DNA of 38,955 bases from Gammaproteobacteria bacterium (GTDB taxonomy: Bacteria; Pseudomonadota; Gammaproteobacteria; Steroidobacterales; Steroidobacteraceae). The stretch's first letter is position 1, and every line of letters starts with the position of its first letter. The position numbers and the translations under genes are program-made. The stretch lies in the NCBI GenBank assembly GCA_019247195.1, contig JAFAPI010000155.1:1-38955 (forward strand). Reading direction: 5' to 3'. Positions 23,744 through 33,228 of the stretch are shown here, piece by piece. The notes beneath the pieces are model-generated. The model made no database searches, was not told the origin of the DNA, and saw only the letters and a program-made list of their open reading frames with translations.

Positions 23744-24987
23744 GTGTCAGTGCCGCATCCGCCTCGCCCGAGCAGCTGCTCGCCGCCCTGATCGCCGGCG
23801 AGTATCCCGACGCGCGCGGACGATTCGGCCCGTTCGGCGGCCGCTACGTGCCCGAGACCCTGATTCCCGCGCTCGAGCGCCTGGAGCGCGGCGTACGCAC
23901 GCACCTGCACGCCGCCGAGTTCCGTGCCGAGCTCGACGCGCAGCTGGCGAGCTGGGCCGGCCGACCGACCGCGCTCACCCATGCGGCCCGGCTGTCGGCC
24001 CGCTGGGGGGCCGAGGTGTGGCTGAAGCGCGAGGACCTCGCCCATACCGGTGCGCACAAGATCAACAATGCGCTCGGGCAGGCGCTGCTCGCGCGGCGAC
24101 TCGGCGCGCGGCGCATCGTCGCCGAGACCGGCGCGGGCCAGCACGGCGTGGCGAGCGCGGCCGCGTGTGCGCGTCTCGGCCTGCCGTGCACGGTGTACAT
24201 GGGGTCGCTGGACATGGAGCGCCAGGCGCCCAACGTCGGGCGCATGCGGCTGCTCGGCGCGGAAGTGGTGCCGGTGACGAGCGGAGACCGCACGCTGCGC
24301 GCGGCGATCGATGAGGCGCTGCGGGACTGGGTGAGCGACCCTCTCGAAACCTACTACCTGCTCGGCTCGGTCGTGGGCCCACACCCCTACCCCTATCTGG
24401 TGCGCGAGCTGCAGGCGGTGATCGGTCGGGAAGCCCGCGCGCAGATACTCGCCGCCACCGGACGGCTGCCGCGGGCGCTGATCGCCTGCGTCGGCGGCGG
24501 CTCGAACGCGATCGGCGCCTTCCATGCCTTCATCGCCGACCGCGCGGTCGAGATCCTGGGGGTCGAGGCCGGCGGCCGCGGTCCGGCGCTGGGCGAGAAC
24601 GCCGCGACGCTTGCCTTCGGCACCCCCGGGGTGCTGCACGGCACGTACTCGCTCCTGCTGCAGGATGCGGAAGGCCAGGTGCAGGAGACTCACTCGGTGT
24701 CCGCCGGCCTGGACTACCCGGGGGTCGGTCCCGAGCACGCACTGCTGGCCGCCGCCGGGCGTGTCCAGTACGGCACCTCGAGCGACGCCGACGCGCTCGC
24801 GGCGGTGCGGGCGCTGTGCGAGTGCGAGGGCATCCTGCCGGCGATCGAGAGCGCGCACGCGCTCGCGGGCGCGATGCGCTGGGCGCAGCAGCACCCGGGA
24901 GACACGATCCTGGTGTGTCTCTCGGGGCGCGGCGACAAGGACATGCCTACCCTGCAGCGCACGCTGCTCGCCGAGGGGCAGCCGTGA
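23740..24987 (+). CDS. trpB: Tryptophan synthase beta chain
   Basis: ATG 23740 overlaps the trpF stop (ATGA). The 415-aa PLP enzyme begins with a short extension before GRFGPFGGRYVPETL. The PLP-binding lysine is K107 in HTGAHKINNALGQ. Other family blocks are ETGAGQHGVASA with catalytic Glu, GSLDMERQAPNVGRMRLLGAEV, CVGGGSNAIGAFH (PLP-phosphate loop), SVSAGLDYPGVGPEH and CLSGRGDKDM. It condenses indole with serine to tryptophan in an alpha2beta2 complex with TrpA, whose gene overlaps by 4 nt. Confidence 0.98.
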   Translation: MSVSAASASPEQLLAALIAGEYPDARGRFGPFGGRYVPETLIPALERLERGVRTHLHAAEFRAELDAQLASWAGRPTALTHAARLSARWGAEVWLKREDLAHTGAHKINNALGQALLARRLGARRIVAETGAGQHGVASAAACARLGLPCTVYMGSLDMERQAPNVGRMRLLGAEVVPVTSGDRTLRAAIDEALRDWVSDPLETYYLLGSVVGPHPYPYLVRELQAVIGREARAQILAATGRLPRALIACVGGGSNAIGAFHAFIADRAVEILGVEAGGRGPALGENAATLAFGTPGVLHGTYSLLLQDAEGQVQETHSVSAGLDYPGVGPEHALLAAAGRVQYGTSSDADALAAVRALCECEGILPAIESAHALAGAMRWAQQHPGDTILVCLSGRGDKDMPTLQRTLLAEGQP

Positions 24988-25778
24988 CCGGCCCCGCGCG
25001 CATTACCGCGGCGCTGCGCCGCGCGGGGGCCGGGGGGGAGCCCGCCCTCATCGCCTATCTCACGGCGGGCTTTCCCGAGCGCGCCCGCTTCGGCGCGCAT
25101 GTGCGCGCGATCGCCGCCGCCGCCGACGTGATCGAAGTGGGCGTACCGTTCACTGATCCGATGGCGGACGGCGTCACCATCCAGCGCGCGAGCTTTGCGG
25201 CGCTGGCGCAGGGCGTGACGCTGCGCTGGATCCTCGATGAGCTCGAGCAGCTGCAGCCCCTGCCGGTGCCGGTGCTGCTGATGAGCTACCTCAACCCGCT
25301 GCTCGCCTTCGGCCCGCTGCCGCTGGCCGCCCGCGCGGCGCGCGCGGGGGTGAGCGGGTTCATCGTGCCGGACCTGCCGCTCGATGAGAGCAGCGAGCTG
25401 CGGGCGGCGCTGCGCGGCGAGGGGCTCGCGCTGGTGCAGATGGTGACTCCGGTCACCGAGCCGGAGCGGCTGGGCCAGCTGTGCGAAAGCAGCGAGGGAT
25501 TCCTCTACGCCGTCACCATGACCGGCACCACCGGGCGGCAGGTGAGCGTCCCGCCCGAGACGCTCCGCTACCTGGATGCGGTGCGCGCCCGCTCGCCGCT
25601 GCCGGTCTGCGCCGGGTTCGGCATCCGCAGCCGCGAGCACGTCGCAAAGCTGAAAGGCCACGTGGACGGGGTGGTGGTCGGCTCGGCGCTGGTGGAGGTG
25701 CTCGAGCGCGAGGAGGACGCGACGCGCTGGCTGCGCGCCCTGCGGGGGCCGCTGGCCGCCCGGGGTGCAGCGCGCTAA
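24984..25778 (+). CDS. trpA: Tryptophan synthase alpha chain
   Basis: The GTG at 24984 overlaps the trpB stop (GTGA). The 264-aa TIM barrel has LIAYLTAGFPE, the catalytic Glu in ADVIEVGVPFTDPMADG along with the second catalytic Asp (PFTDP), MSYLNPLLAFG, GFIVPDLPLDES, YAVTMTGTTG and VCAGFGIRSREHV. It cleaves indole-3-glycerol phosphate to indole, which is tunnelled to TrpB. It is the last pathway gene; a thioesterase-like gene follows 18 nt downstream with no terminator visible between them. Confidence 0.97.
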   Translation: MTGPARITAALRRAGAGGEPALIAYLTAGFPERARFGAHVRAIAAAADVIEVGVPFTDPMADGVTIQRASFAALAQGVTLRWILDELEQLQPLPVPVLLMSYLNPLLAFGPLPLAARAARAGVSGFIVPDLPLDESSELRAALRGEGLALVQMVTPVTEPERLGQLCESSEGFLYAVTMTGTTGRQVSVPPETLRYLDAVRARSPLPVCAGFGIRSREHVAKLKGHVDGVVVGSALVEVLEREEDATRWLRALRGPLAARGAAR

Positions 25779-25796
25779 GGTTTCCGCAGGGTTCTC

Positions 25797-26504
25797 ATGC
25801 CGACGCTGCTCATCGCGACCCGTTTTCGTGGCCCGCCGGACTCGGCCAACGGGGGCTATTTCGCCGGCACGGTCGCGAGCCTCGCCGCGCGCACCCTCAC
25901 CGTCCGGCTGCTGAAGCCACCGCCCCTGGACGCCCCGTTCGAGGTGCGCGAGCTGCCGCAGGGACAGCTGCAGATCCTCTACGGCGAGGTGCCGGTCGGG
26001 CGCGCCACGCCGGCGGAGCTCAGCCTGGCGGTGCCACGGGCACCGCGCTATCTCGAGGCGGTCGAGGCCTCCCGGCGCTACGCGGGCTTCCGCTTCCATC
26101 GCTTTCCCGGGTGCTTCGTCTGCGGCACGCAGCGCGCCCGCGGCGACGGGCTGCGCATCTTCGCCGGCGCCATCCCCGAGCTCGCGCTGGTGGCGGCACC
26201 GTGGGTGCCGGACGCCTCACTCGACCGGGGAGATGGCAAGGTGCGGCCGGAGTTCATGGCCGCCGCGCTCGATTGTCCCGGGTATTACGCGGTCGTCGAG
26301 GAGGACCGCATGATGCTGCTCGCCGAGTTCACCGCGCACATCGACCGGCCGGTCCACGTCGGCGATGCCTGCACGGTGATCGGCTGGAAGCTCGGCGCCG
26401 AGGGTCGTAAGCACGAGGCCGGCACGGCGCTGCTGGATGGGCAGGGAGTCGTGTGCGGGCGGGCTCGGGCACTGTGGATCGAGCCGAAATCGACTGACGG
26501 GTGA
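25797..26504 (+). CDS. Hypothetical protein, hotdog/thioesterase-like
   Basis: The 235-aa soluble protein starts at ATG 25797. Two blocks suggest a double-hotdog acyl-CoA thioesterase-like fold: the N-terminal FRGPPDSANGGYFAGTVASLAA and the C-terminal VRPEFMAAALDCPGYYAV with LLAEFTAHIDRPVHVGDACTVIGWKLGAEGRKHEAGTALLDGQG. A central FHRFPGCFVCGTQRARGDGLRIF holds a Cys-x-x-Cys-like pair. Function is not established; the thioesterase idea rests on pattern recognition only. It follows trpA by 18 nt on the same strand and may be co-transcribed with the trp operon, although no link to tryptophan synthesis is evident. Confidence 0.78.
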   Translation: MPTLLIATRFRGPPDSANGGYFAGTVASLAARTLTVRLLKPPPLDAPFEVRELPQGQLQILYGEVPVGRATPAELSLAVPRAPRYLEAVEASRRYAGFRFHRFPGCFVCGTQRARGDGLRIFAGAIPELALVAAPWVPDASLDRGDGKVRPEFMAAALDCPGYYAVVEEDRMMLLAEFTAHIDRPVHVGDACTVIGWKLGAEGRKHEAGTALLDGQGVVCGRARALWIEPKSTDG

Positions 26505-26805
26505 GCGATCTTCTGGCCGCTGCACGAGCCGTACTTGCGGCTCCGACCACGGCTTTATCGCGCACCCCCCGGCCGCCCCCGCGGTTACCCTGGACCTGCT
26601 GCGCACCCTCAGCCGGCGTTTCGGGCATGAGGCCGTGGAACGCCTAGAGCTCATCATCTCAGGTACGAAATCAGCTGCCCGAGCCTGACGGGAAAGCTCA
26701 GGGTCCGCGCAGGCCTCGCAGCGCCGGCACGCACTGTTCGGATCACGGAGCGCGATGAGCCGCGGCGCAGAACGACGAGGGGCCGAAGCGGGCGCAGCGC
26801 CGCCG
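26505..26805. other. Intergenic region with no confident gene
   Basis: Convergent genes end on both sides. I see no hairpin with a T-run. A short plus-strand stretch ending in TGA at 26688 has coding-like composition (LDLLRTLSRRFGHEAVERLELIISG) but lacks a start of its own and could be a gene remnant or chance. No RNA gene or repeat is recognisable. Confidence 0.4.
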
Positions 26806-27969
26806 TCAGACTTCGCGCAGTGCCGCGCTTACCGGCATGCGCGCGGCGCGCAGCGCCGGCAGCAGGCCGCCAAGCAAGCCGATCGCCAGCGACCAGGCGA
26901 TCCCGATCTCCGCCAGGCGCGGCGTCACGCTCAGCTGAAACGTGAAACCCAAGGGGCTGGTCGACATCCCATCGAAGAATAGCCACGCCAGAATGCCGCC
27001 CAGCACGGCTCCGGGCAGGGCAAACAGGATCGATTCGCAGAGCACCGCCGCGCTGATGGGGGCCGGGCCGAAACCGATGGCCCGCAGCGTCGCCGACTCG
27101 CGGCGACGCGAATCAACGATCGAGTAGAGGGAATTGACCGCGCCGAGAATCGCGCCGAGCGCCATGATGGTGCCGATGAAGTAGCTGATGAAATTCAGCA
27201 GCCCGGTGAACTCCTTGAATTCCGCGGCAATGACCTCCGCCTCCAGGCGCACCTCGAGGTGCAGCGCGGGGTCGGCCTGCAACGCGGCCCGTAGGGCGGC
27301 GAAGTCGGCCGGGGAGTGGAGCAGGGCGGTGACCTGCGAGTAGGTATTGCGCCCGAATACCGCCATGAGGGTCTCATCATCGGTATGCACGACGCAGTTC
27401 TGCGATTGTCCCGAGTCGAAGTGCCCGACGACGGTCCAGTCGTTGCCGTGGATGTCGCGCTTGTCGCCGAGCCCAAAATCGCTGAACTGGCGCACACAGG
27501 CATTGCTGGCGATGAGCTCGTGCAGGCCGGGGCGGAACATGCGGCCGTCGGTGAGGTGCAGCTCGGGCACCAGCTCCGTGAGGCCGGGACTCACCCCGAG
27601 CAGCAGGTAGAAGGTCCGCTTGCCCGTGCCGCGCCGGCGGGCCTGCAGCGGCAGGATGACCTGCGATACCACGATGGGCTGGCCCTGCAGCCCGCGGCGT
27701 ATGCCGGGGAGACTCCGCACCGCGGCGGCCTCCTCGCGCGGGATGCTGCCCTGGGAGCCCTGGCCCTCGAGACTGGTGAACACGACGCGGTCCGGGCGGG
27801 CATCCCCCAGGGCCTGCCGGCGTACCCCGCTGCCCATGGCCAGCATGGAGACGAGGGCGCCGACCGCGCAGGTCACCCCGATCAGGATCGTCAGCACCGG
27901 ACCGAGCCGCTGCCTGAACCCCGCCAGGTTCATCAGCAGCAGCTGCAGGAACTGGCGCAGGAAGCGCAC
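26806..27969 (-). CDS. FtsX/MacB-type ABC transporter permease (second of pair)
   Basis: GTG 27969 starts a 387-aa inner-membrane protein 4 nt after the stop of its partner permease; an ATG at 27933 is a shorter option. The topology is that of MacB/LolC permeases. One N-terminal helix (PVLTILIGVTCAVGALVSMLAMGSG) precedes a large periplasmic domain (about 50-255), followed by three C-terminal helices (FISYFIGTIMALGAILGAVNSLY, AAVLCESILFALPGAVLGGILAW, IAWSLAIGLLGGLLPALRAARM). The cytoplasmic loop SIVDSRRRESATLRAIGFGP is the coupling-helix region that contacts the ATPase. No ATPase or membrane-fusion gene is adjacent. Confidence 0.9.
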   Translation of the reverse strand: MRFLRQFLQLLLMNLAGFRQRLGPVLTILIGVTCAVGALVSMLAMGSGVRRQALGDARPDRVVFTSLEGQGSQGSIPREEAAAVRSLPGIRRGLQGQPIVVSQVILPLQARRRGTGKRTFYLLLGVSPGLTELVPELHLTDGRMFRPGLHELIASNACVRQFSDFGLGDKRDIHGNDWTVVGHFDSGQSQNCVVHTDDETLMAVFGRNTYSQVTALLHSPADFAALRAALQADPALHLEVRLEAEVIAAEFKEFTGLLNFISYFIGTIMALGAILGAVNSLYSIVDSRRRESATLRAIGFGPAPISAAVLCESILFALPGAVLGGILAWLFFDGMSTSPLGFTFQLSVTPRLAEIGIAWSLAIGLLGGLLPALRAARMPVSAALREV

Positions 27970-27973
27970 CGCC

Positions 27974-29113
27974 CTAGCGCCCCGCGAGACCGGCGGCGAC
28001 GCGCAGCCGGGCCGACAGCAGCGCCGGGATCGCCGCGCTCAGCAGTCCGGCCAGGGCGGCGGAGGCGACGCCGATGACGATCATGCTCGCGGGCATCGAG
28101 ATCCCGCGTACGAACTCGGCCGCGAACGGGAACGCCGCCGAGGCCAGGAGGATGCCGGCGGCCGCCGCCGAGACGAACACCACGAGCCCTTCGCCGAGGA
28201 TGAGCAGGAAGACGACCCAGTCGGTGAAGCCGACCGTCTTCAGCACGGCAATCTCGGGCAGCCGCTCCCGCACCGACTGGATCATCGAGGTCGCGGTGGC
28301 GAAGAGCAGCGCCACCAAGACCGCGCTGACGATGGCACGGATGAGGAAATTGAGATCGCCGATCGACTGCAGCTGCGCCTGCGCCATCTCCCGCAGTGAC
28401 TCGGTCTGGGTCTCGTGCGCGGAGTTGGCGAAGCGCCGGTCGATCCGCTCGGCCACGGCGACCGCCTGCCGGGCATCGGCCACCGCGACGTTGAAATGGT
28501 GCGTGGTGCCCTTCCCGCCGAAGCGCGCCTCGTCGACGTAGGGATAGCTGACCAGGATCTGTATGCGGTTGCCACCGAGATCGGTGTCGGTATAGGTACC
28601 GACGATGTCGAAGGTCCAGGTGGTGGAGCCGTTCATCTGCGGCGTGCTCGTCAGCAGGGGCACGTGATCGCCCACGTGCCAGCCGTACCTCTTGGCGATC
28701 TCCACGCTCATCAGGGCGGCAGTGCGCGTCCGCGCGAAGGCCGCGAGCTGTTGCGGGCTGACCGTGAAGGTAAACGCCCGCTCCCAGCCCGCCTCGGGCG
28801 TCACCGCCACCACCGCCAACGGCTGGGTGGGCTTCTGATACGTGGCGCCGAAGATCTCCACGGGAATGGCACGCTGCACGCCCGGCACCGCCTTGATCGC
28901 GGCGAGCAGACCGAGGGGCAGGGGGTGAAAGCCCTGCGCGTCATGCACGACCAGCAGGTCGCCCCGTGCGGCGGCGACCGCGTTTTCGGCCCCGGTCTTG
29001 ACGCCCTGCAGGACTGCGAAGAGGGCAAACGCCACCGTCACCTGCAGAAAGTTCAGGATGGTCCGCCCCCGCTTGCGCCACAGCCCGGCCCAGATGAGCG
29101 GCAGGAACTTCAC
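27974..29113 (-). CDS. FtsX/MacB-type ABC transporter permease (first of pair)
   Basis: GTG 29113 (MKFLPLIWAGLWRKRGRTIL) is preceded by GAGG at a good distance. The 379-aa protein shares the MacB-like layout: an N-terminal helix (ILNFLQVTVAFALFAVLQGV), a periplasmic domain to about 260, then three helices with the coupling segment QSVRERLPEIAVLKTVGFTDW between the first two. It is paired with the similar permease encoded 4 nt downstream, so the transporter is probably a heterodimer. Such systems usually also have a LolD-like ATPase and an HlyD-like adaptor, which must be encoded elsewhere. They export lipoproteins, peptides or small toxins; the substrate is unknown. Confidence 0.9.
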   Translation of the reverse strand: MKFLPLIWAGLWRKRGRTILNFLQVTVAFALFAVLQGVKTGAENAVAAARGDLLVVHDAQGFHPLPLGLLAAIKAVPGVQRAIPVEIFGATYQKPTQPLAVVAVTPEAGWERAFTFTVSPQQLAAFARTRTAALMSVEIAKRYGWHVGDHVPLLTSTPQMNGSTTWTFDIVGTYTDTDLGGNRIQILVSYPYVDEARFGGKGTTHHFNVAVADARQAVAVAERIDRRFANSAHETQTESLREMAQAQLQSIGDLNFLIRAIVSAVLVALLFATATSMIQSVRERLPEIAVLKTVGFTDWVVFLLILGEGLVVFVSAAAAGILLASAAFPFAAEFVRGISMPASMIVIGVASAALAGLLSAAIPALLSARLRVAAGLAGR

Positions 29114-29169
29114 GCGGACCTCGCATGCCGGGACATCGCGCGCCGGGCTCCGTCAGCTCGCCTGCGGCT

Positions 29170-30159
29170 TTAGCCGCGCACCAGGCGCAGCATGTTCTCG
29201 GCGTAGCGCGCCCCGGCGGCGCGACCAGCCGGCAGCACGGCCTCGATGCGCGCCAGATCCGCCCCGTCCAGCTGGACCTCGAGCGCCCCCAGGTTCTCCT
29301 CGAGATTGCGCACGCGGCGCGTGCCGGGGATCGGCACCACGTGCGCGCCGCGCGAGAGCACCCAGGCGAGGGCGAGCTGCGCTGGCGTGCAGCCCTTCTG
29401 CTGCGCGAGCGAGCGCACCAGCTCGACGAGCTCGAGGTTGCGCGCAAAGTTCGCGCCCTGGAAGCGCGGGTTCTCGCGGCGGTAGTCGTCGGGGGCGAAA
29501 TCCTCCGGCGAGCGGATCGCGCCGGTGAGGAAGCCGCGGCCGAGCGGACTGTACGGCACGAACCCGACGCCGAGGCGCTCGCAGGTCTCGAGCACCCCGT
29601 CCTCCGGATCCCGCGTCCAGAGCGAGTACTCGCTCTGCAAGGCGGTGATGGCGTGCACGCGCTGGGCGCGCTCGAGGGTGCGCGGGGCGACCTCGGACAG
29701 GCCGAGGTGGCGCACCTTGCCGGCGCTCACCAGCTGCGCCATCGCCCCCACCGTCTCCTCGACCGGCACCTCGGGGTCGACCCGGTGCAGATAGTAAAGG
29801 TCGATGGTCTCGATGTTGAGACGCCGCAGGCTCGCCTCGCACGCCTCGCGCACCCGCTGCGGGCGGGCATCGATGACGCGCGGCTGGGGGTGCGCAGGGT
29901 CGCGCACGAAGCCGAACTTCGTGGCGATGAACGCCCGCGCGCGCTGGCCACGCAGGGCGCGCCCGATGAGTTCCTCGTTCGTGTGCGGCCCGTAGGCATC
30001 GGCCGTGTCGAAGAAGGTCACGCCAAGCTCGAGCGCGCGGGCGAGGGTGGCGAGCGACTGCGCATCCTCGTGCGGCCCGTAGAACTCGCTCATGCCCATG
30101 CAGCCGAGGCCGAGGGCGGACACTTGCGGTCCGTGCGGACCGAGCTTGCGCATCTGCAT
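29170..30159 (-). CDS. Aldo/keto reductase (cytosolic, IolS/Tas-like)
   Basis: Start ATG 30159 ([28 protein letters not shown]) is chosen on family grounds; the open frame extends upstream into the neighbouring region without similarity. The 329-aa TIM-barrel enzyme has the full tetrad: Asp and Tyr in [18 protein letters not shown], Lys in FIATKFGF and His in YYLHRVDP. The C-terminal [19 protein letters not shown] is the NADPH-binding end. It lacks a signal peptide, unlike the other reductase at 10627. The class reduces assorted aldehydes and ketones and is often linked to stress or detoxification. Confidence 0.93.
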   Translation of the reverse strand: MQMRKLGPHGPQVSALGLGCMGMSEFYGPHEDAQSLATLARALELGVTFFDTADAYGPHTNEELIGRALRGQRARAFIATKFGFVRDPAHPQPRVIDARPQRVREACEASLRRLNIETIDLYYLHRVDPEVPVEETVGAMAQLVSAGKVRHLGLSEVAPRTLERAQRVHAITALQSEYSLWTRDPEDGVLETCERLGVGFVPYSPLGRGFLTGAIRSPEDFAPDDYRRENPRFQGANFARNLELVELVRSLAQQKGCTPAQLALAWVLSRGAHVVPIPGTRRVRNLEENLGALEVQLDGADLARIEAVLPAGRAAGARYAENMLRLVRG

Positions 30160-30220
30160 GGAGGAACTCCGCTGGCGGCCCTCCATTGTGCCCAGCCGCC
30201 CGGAAGGGGGTACGCCTTTT

Positions 30221-31588
30221 TCAGCCGAGCGCGGGCTGCAGCCGTGCCTGCCGCCAGCGTCCGTAGCGGTAGTAGAGGAAGGCGAGCACCGCCGAGAGCA
30301 CCGAGGAGACCGGGAAGCTCCACCAGATGGCGTCGGCACTCAGGTGCGGCAGGAGCAGCTCGGCCAGCGGGAAGCGCACCCCGAGCATCGCGATCGCCAG
30401 CACCACGAGCGGAGCCATCACCGCTCCAGTGGCGCGCACCACCCCGAAGAGCGCCACGGAGACACCGAAGAAGAGCCAGGAAGGGGTGACGATGCGGTTC
30501 AGGTGGGCTGCGATCTCCAGCGCGACCGAGCGCGGCGGCAGGAACAGCCCATATAACGGGCGGTCGAACAGCTCCAGCGCAAACCCGGCCGTGCCGGTGA
30601 GCAGCACGCTGTAGAGCACCCCGTAGCGTGCGATGCGCGTGACGCGCTCCCACAGGCCCGCTCCGACATTCTGCGCCGCCATCGCCGAGACGCCCATGCC
30701 GACCGCGAACGCCGGCATCTGGATGTAATTCCACAGCTGCAGCGCGGCGCCGAACGCCGCCGTCGTATCGACGCCGAAGCGATTGACCAGGGTGAGCATC
30801 AGCACCGCGCTCAAGGACAGCACCAGCATCTGTGCGCTCATCGGGATCCCCTTGCGCACCAGGGTCGCCACCAAGGTCCAGTCGGGTCTGAGCAGGGCGA
30901 GTTCACCGCGATGCAGCACCAGCACGTGGCGACGCCGGTAGAGGTGGCGCACCAGCGCGATCAGGCTCACGGCCTGGGCGATGAAGGTCGCGAGCGCGGA
31001 GCCGGCGATGCCCAGGCGCGGCAGCGGCCCGAGCCCGAAGATGAGCAGCGGATTGAGCGCGATGTCGATCGCCACCGACAGCAGCATGAAGTAGAAGGGC
31101 GTCTTCGAGTCGCCCGCGCCGCGCAGCACCGCCATGACGAAGGCGTACAGGTACAGCCACGGCAGCGCCAGGAAGATCACGCGCATGTAGGCCACGGCCA
31201 GCTCCAGCGAGGCGGGCGGCGTGCTCATGGCCACCAGCAGCGGGCGGCACAGGATGAGTCCCGCGACCGCCATCACGACGGAGATGCCGGCGAAGAAGCT
31301 GGCACTGGTGCCGACCACCCGCTTGGTCTCCGCCAGGTTGTTGGCGCCGATGCACTGCCCGATGAGGATGGTGGCGGCGAGCGCGATGCCAAAGGCCGCG
31401 CCGATGAGCAGGAACATGACGGTGTTGGCATTGGAGGTGGCGGTGAGGGCCGCCTCACCCAGGTAGCGCCCGACCCACACCGAGTTCACCGAGCCGTTCA
31501 GCGACTGCAGGATGTTGGCATAGAGGATCGGCAGCGAGAAGCGCACGAGCCCGCGCGGGATCGAGCCCTCGGTGAGCGAGCGCGGCAC
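30221..31588 (-). CDS. MATE-family efflux transporter
   Basis: GTG 31588 starts two bases after the ubiB stop (31591), giving 455 aa beginning [44 protein letters not shown], the usual MATE start. The frame is open upstream only within ubiB. The protein has twelve predicted helices in two six-helix bundles, the second opening at [27 protein letters not shown] proteins export cationic drugs or metabolites in exchange for Na+ or H+. The tight link to ubiB suggests it is translated from the ubi mRNA. No functional tie to ubiquinone is known to me. Confidence 0.92.
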   Translation of the reverse strand: MPRSLTEGSIPRGLVRFSLPILYANILQSLNGSVNSVWVGRYLGEAALTATSNANTVMFLLIGAAFGIALAATILIGQCIGANNLAETKRVVGTSASFFAGISVVMAVAGLILCRPLLVAMSTPPASLELAVAYMRVIFLALPWLYLYAFVMAVLRGAGDSKTPFYFMLLSVAIDIALNPLLIFGLGPLPRLGIAGSALATFIAQAVSLIALVRHLYRRRHVLVLHRGELALLRPDWTLVATLVRKGIPMSAQMLVLSLSAVLMLTLVNRFGVDTTAAFGAALQLWNYIQMPAFAVGMGVSAMAAQNVGAGLWERVTRIARYGVLYSVLLTGTAGFALELFDRPLYGLFLPPRSVALEIAAHLNRIVTPSWLFFGVSVALFGVVRATGAVMAPLVVLAIAMLGVRFPLAELLLPHLSADAIWWSFPVSSVLSAVLAFLYYRYGRWRQARLQPALG

Positions 31589-31590
31589 CG

Positions 31591-33228
31591 TCAGCGCCGC
31601 AGGCCGGCGAGCAGCAGGGCGAGCGCGGCGCTGAGCCCGAGCCACGCCGGCCAGAGCGGCTGGCGGTGCGCGAGCACCCACAGTCCGGCCAGCAGCAGCA
31701 ACACCGCGCCGAGTGAGCCGAGCTCGCGCCGCCAGGCTCCGCGCCGCAGCTCGCGGCGCAGTGCGGCGAGTTCGACGGTGGCGAGCGCCGCCGTCTCCGT
31801 CCCGGGCGGGGTACGCAGGCTGCGCTCCAAACGCAGCGGCAGACGCTCGGCGGCGGCGAGCAACGCCGGCGCGTTGCGCCGCAGCGTGGCGAGCAGCGTG
31901 CGCACGCTGGTGCGCTCGTGCATCCACTCGCGCAGGATGGGGCTGGCGGTGCTCCAGATATCCAGCTCGGGGTAGAGCTGGCGCCCCAGCCCCTCCACGT
32001 TGAGCAGCGTCTTCTGCAGAAGGATGAGCTGCGGCTGCACCTGCATGTTGAAGCGGCGGGAGATCTCGAAGAGCCGCAGCAGGATGCGGCCGAAGGAGAT
32101 GTCCTTGAGCGGCCGGTCGAAGATCGGCTCGCAGACGGTGCGTACCGCGGACTCCATCTCATCCAGACGCGTGGCCGCGGGCACCCAGCCCGACTCGAGG
32201 TGCAGCTGCGCCACGCGGCGGTAGTCGCGGTCGAAGACGGCGAGGAAGTTCTCGGCCAGGTAGTGCTGGTCGCGCGGGTCGAGGGTGCCGACGATGCCGA
32301 AGTCCACCGCCGCGTAGCGCGGCTGCTGCGGGTCCTCGATGAGCACGAAGATGTTGCCGGGGTGCATGTCGGCGTGGAAAAAGTTGTGGCGGAACACCTG
32401 GGTGAAGAAGATGCGCACGCCGTTCTCCGCCAGGCGCGGGATGTTGGTGCCGGCGGCGCGCAGGGTGGCGAGATCGCTGATGGGCACGCCGTGGATGCGC
32501 TCCATCACCATGACCTCGTTGCGACAGTAGTCCCAGTACACCTCCGGCACGTACAGCAGTCCGGTGCCGGCGAAATTGCGCTTGAGCTGCGAGGCGTTGG
32601 CCGCCTCGCGCATCAGATCGAGCTCATCGAGTACGGTCTTCTCGTACTCGGCGACGATCTCGCGCGGGCGCAGCCGGGGGCCCTCGCTCCAGTAGCGCTC
32701 GGCCAGCTGCGCCAGCGCGTGCAGCACCTCGAGGTCGCGGGCGATAACCGCGCGCATCCCCGGCCGCAGCACCTTGACCACCACCTCCTGGCCGCTCAGC
32801 AGGCGCGCTGCGTGGACCTGCGCGATGGAGGCGGCGGCGAGCGGCGTCGCGTCGAAGGCGCCGAACACCGCGCTCACCGGTGCGCCGTAGGCCGCCTCGA
32901 TGAGCGCGCGCGCCACCTCGCCGGGGAAGGGCGGCACCCGGTCCTGCAGCCTGGCGAGCTCGTCGGCGATGTCCGGCGGGAGCAGGTCGCGGCGCGTCGA
33001 TACCGCCTGCCCGAACTTCACGAATATCGGACCGAGCTCCTCGAGCGCCTCGCGCAGGCGCACGGCGCGGCTGCCGGGGCGACGCCGGGCGAACCAGATG
33101 CCCGGGGAGAGGAAGAATACGAAGCGCAGCGGCCGGTACAGGTGGGTCGCGCGCACGTAGCCGTCCAGGCCGTGCCGCAGCAGCACGCGCTGGATCTCCA
33201 GCAGCCGCAGCAGGACGCGCAGCTTCAC
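31591..33228 (-). CDS. ubiB: UbiB, ubiquinone biosynthesis atypical kinase/ATPase
   Basis: GTG 33228 overlaps the ubiJ stop by 4 nt (GTGA). The 545-aa protein shows the ABC1/ADCK/UbiB signature: the KxGQ motif at K71-F-G-Q74, the Ala-rich loop AAASIAQVH (131-139) replacing the glycine loop, the ATP-anchoring Lys in VVVKVLRPG (K152), HADMHPGN catalytic loop and VDFGIVG metal motif. Two membrane helices close the C-terminus ([16 protein letters not shown] and [14 protein letters not shown]). UbiB has ATPase activity and is thought to help extract or deliver ubiquinone intermediates to the soluble Ubi complex. Its genetic order ubiE-ubiJ-ubiB is the classic gammaproteobacterial one. Confidence 0.97.
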   Translation of the reverse strand: MKLRVLLRLLEIQRVLLRHGLDGYVRATHLYRPLRFVFFLSPGIWFARRRPGSRAVRLREALEELGPIFVKFGQAVSTRRDLLPPDIADELARLQDRVPPFPGEVARALIEAAYGAPVSAVFGAFDATPLAAASIAQVHAARLLSGQEVVVKVLRPGMRAVIARDLEVLHALAQLAERYWSEGPRLRPREIVAEYEKTVLDELDLMREAANASQLKRNFAGTGLLYVPEVYWDYCRNEVMVMERIHGVPISDLATLRAAGTNIPRLAENGVRIFFTQVFRHNFFHADMHPGNIFVLIEDPQQPRYAAVDFGIVGTLDPRDQHYLAENFLAVFDRDYRRVAQLHLESGWVPAATRLDEMESAVRTVCEPIFDRPLKDISFGRILLRLFEISRRFNMQVQPQLILLQKTLLNVEGLGRQLYPELDIWSTASPILREWMHERTSVRTLLATLRRNAPALLAAAERLPLRLERSLRTPPGTETAALATVELAALRRELRRGAWRRELGSLGAVLLLLAGLWVLAHRQPLWPAWLGLSAALALLLAGLRR

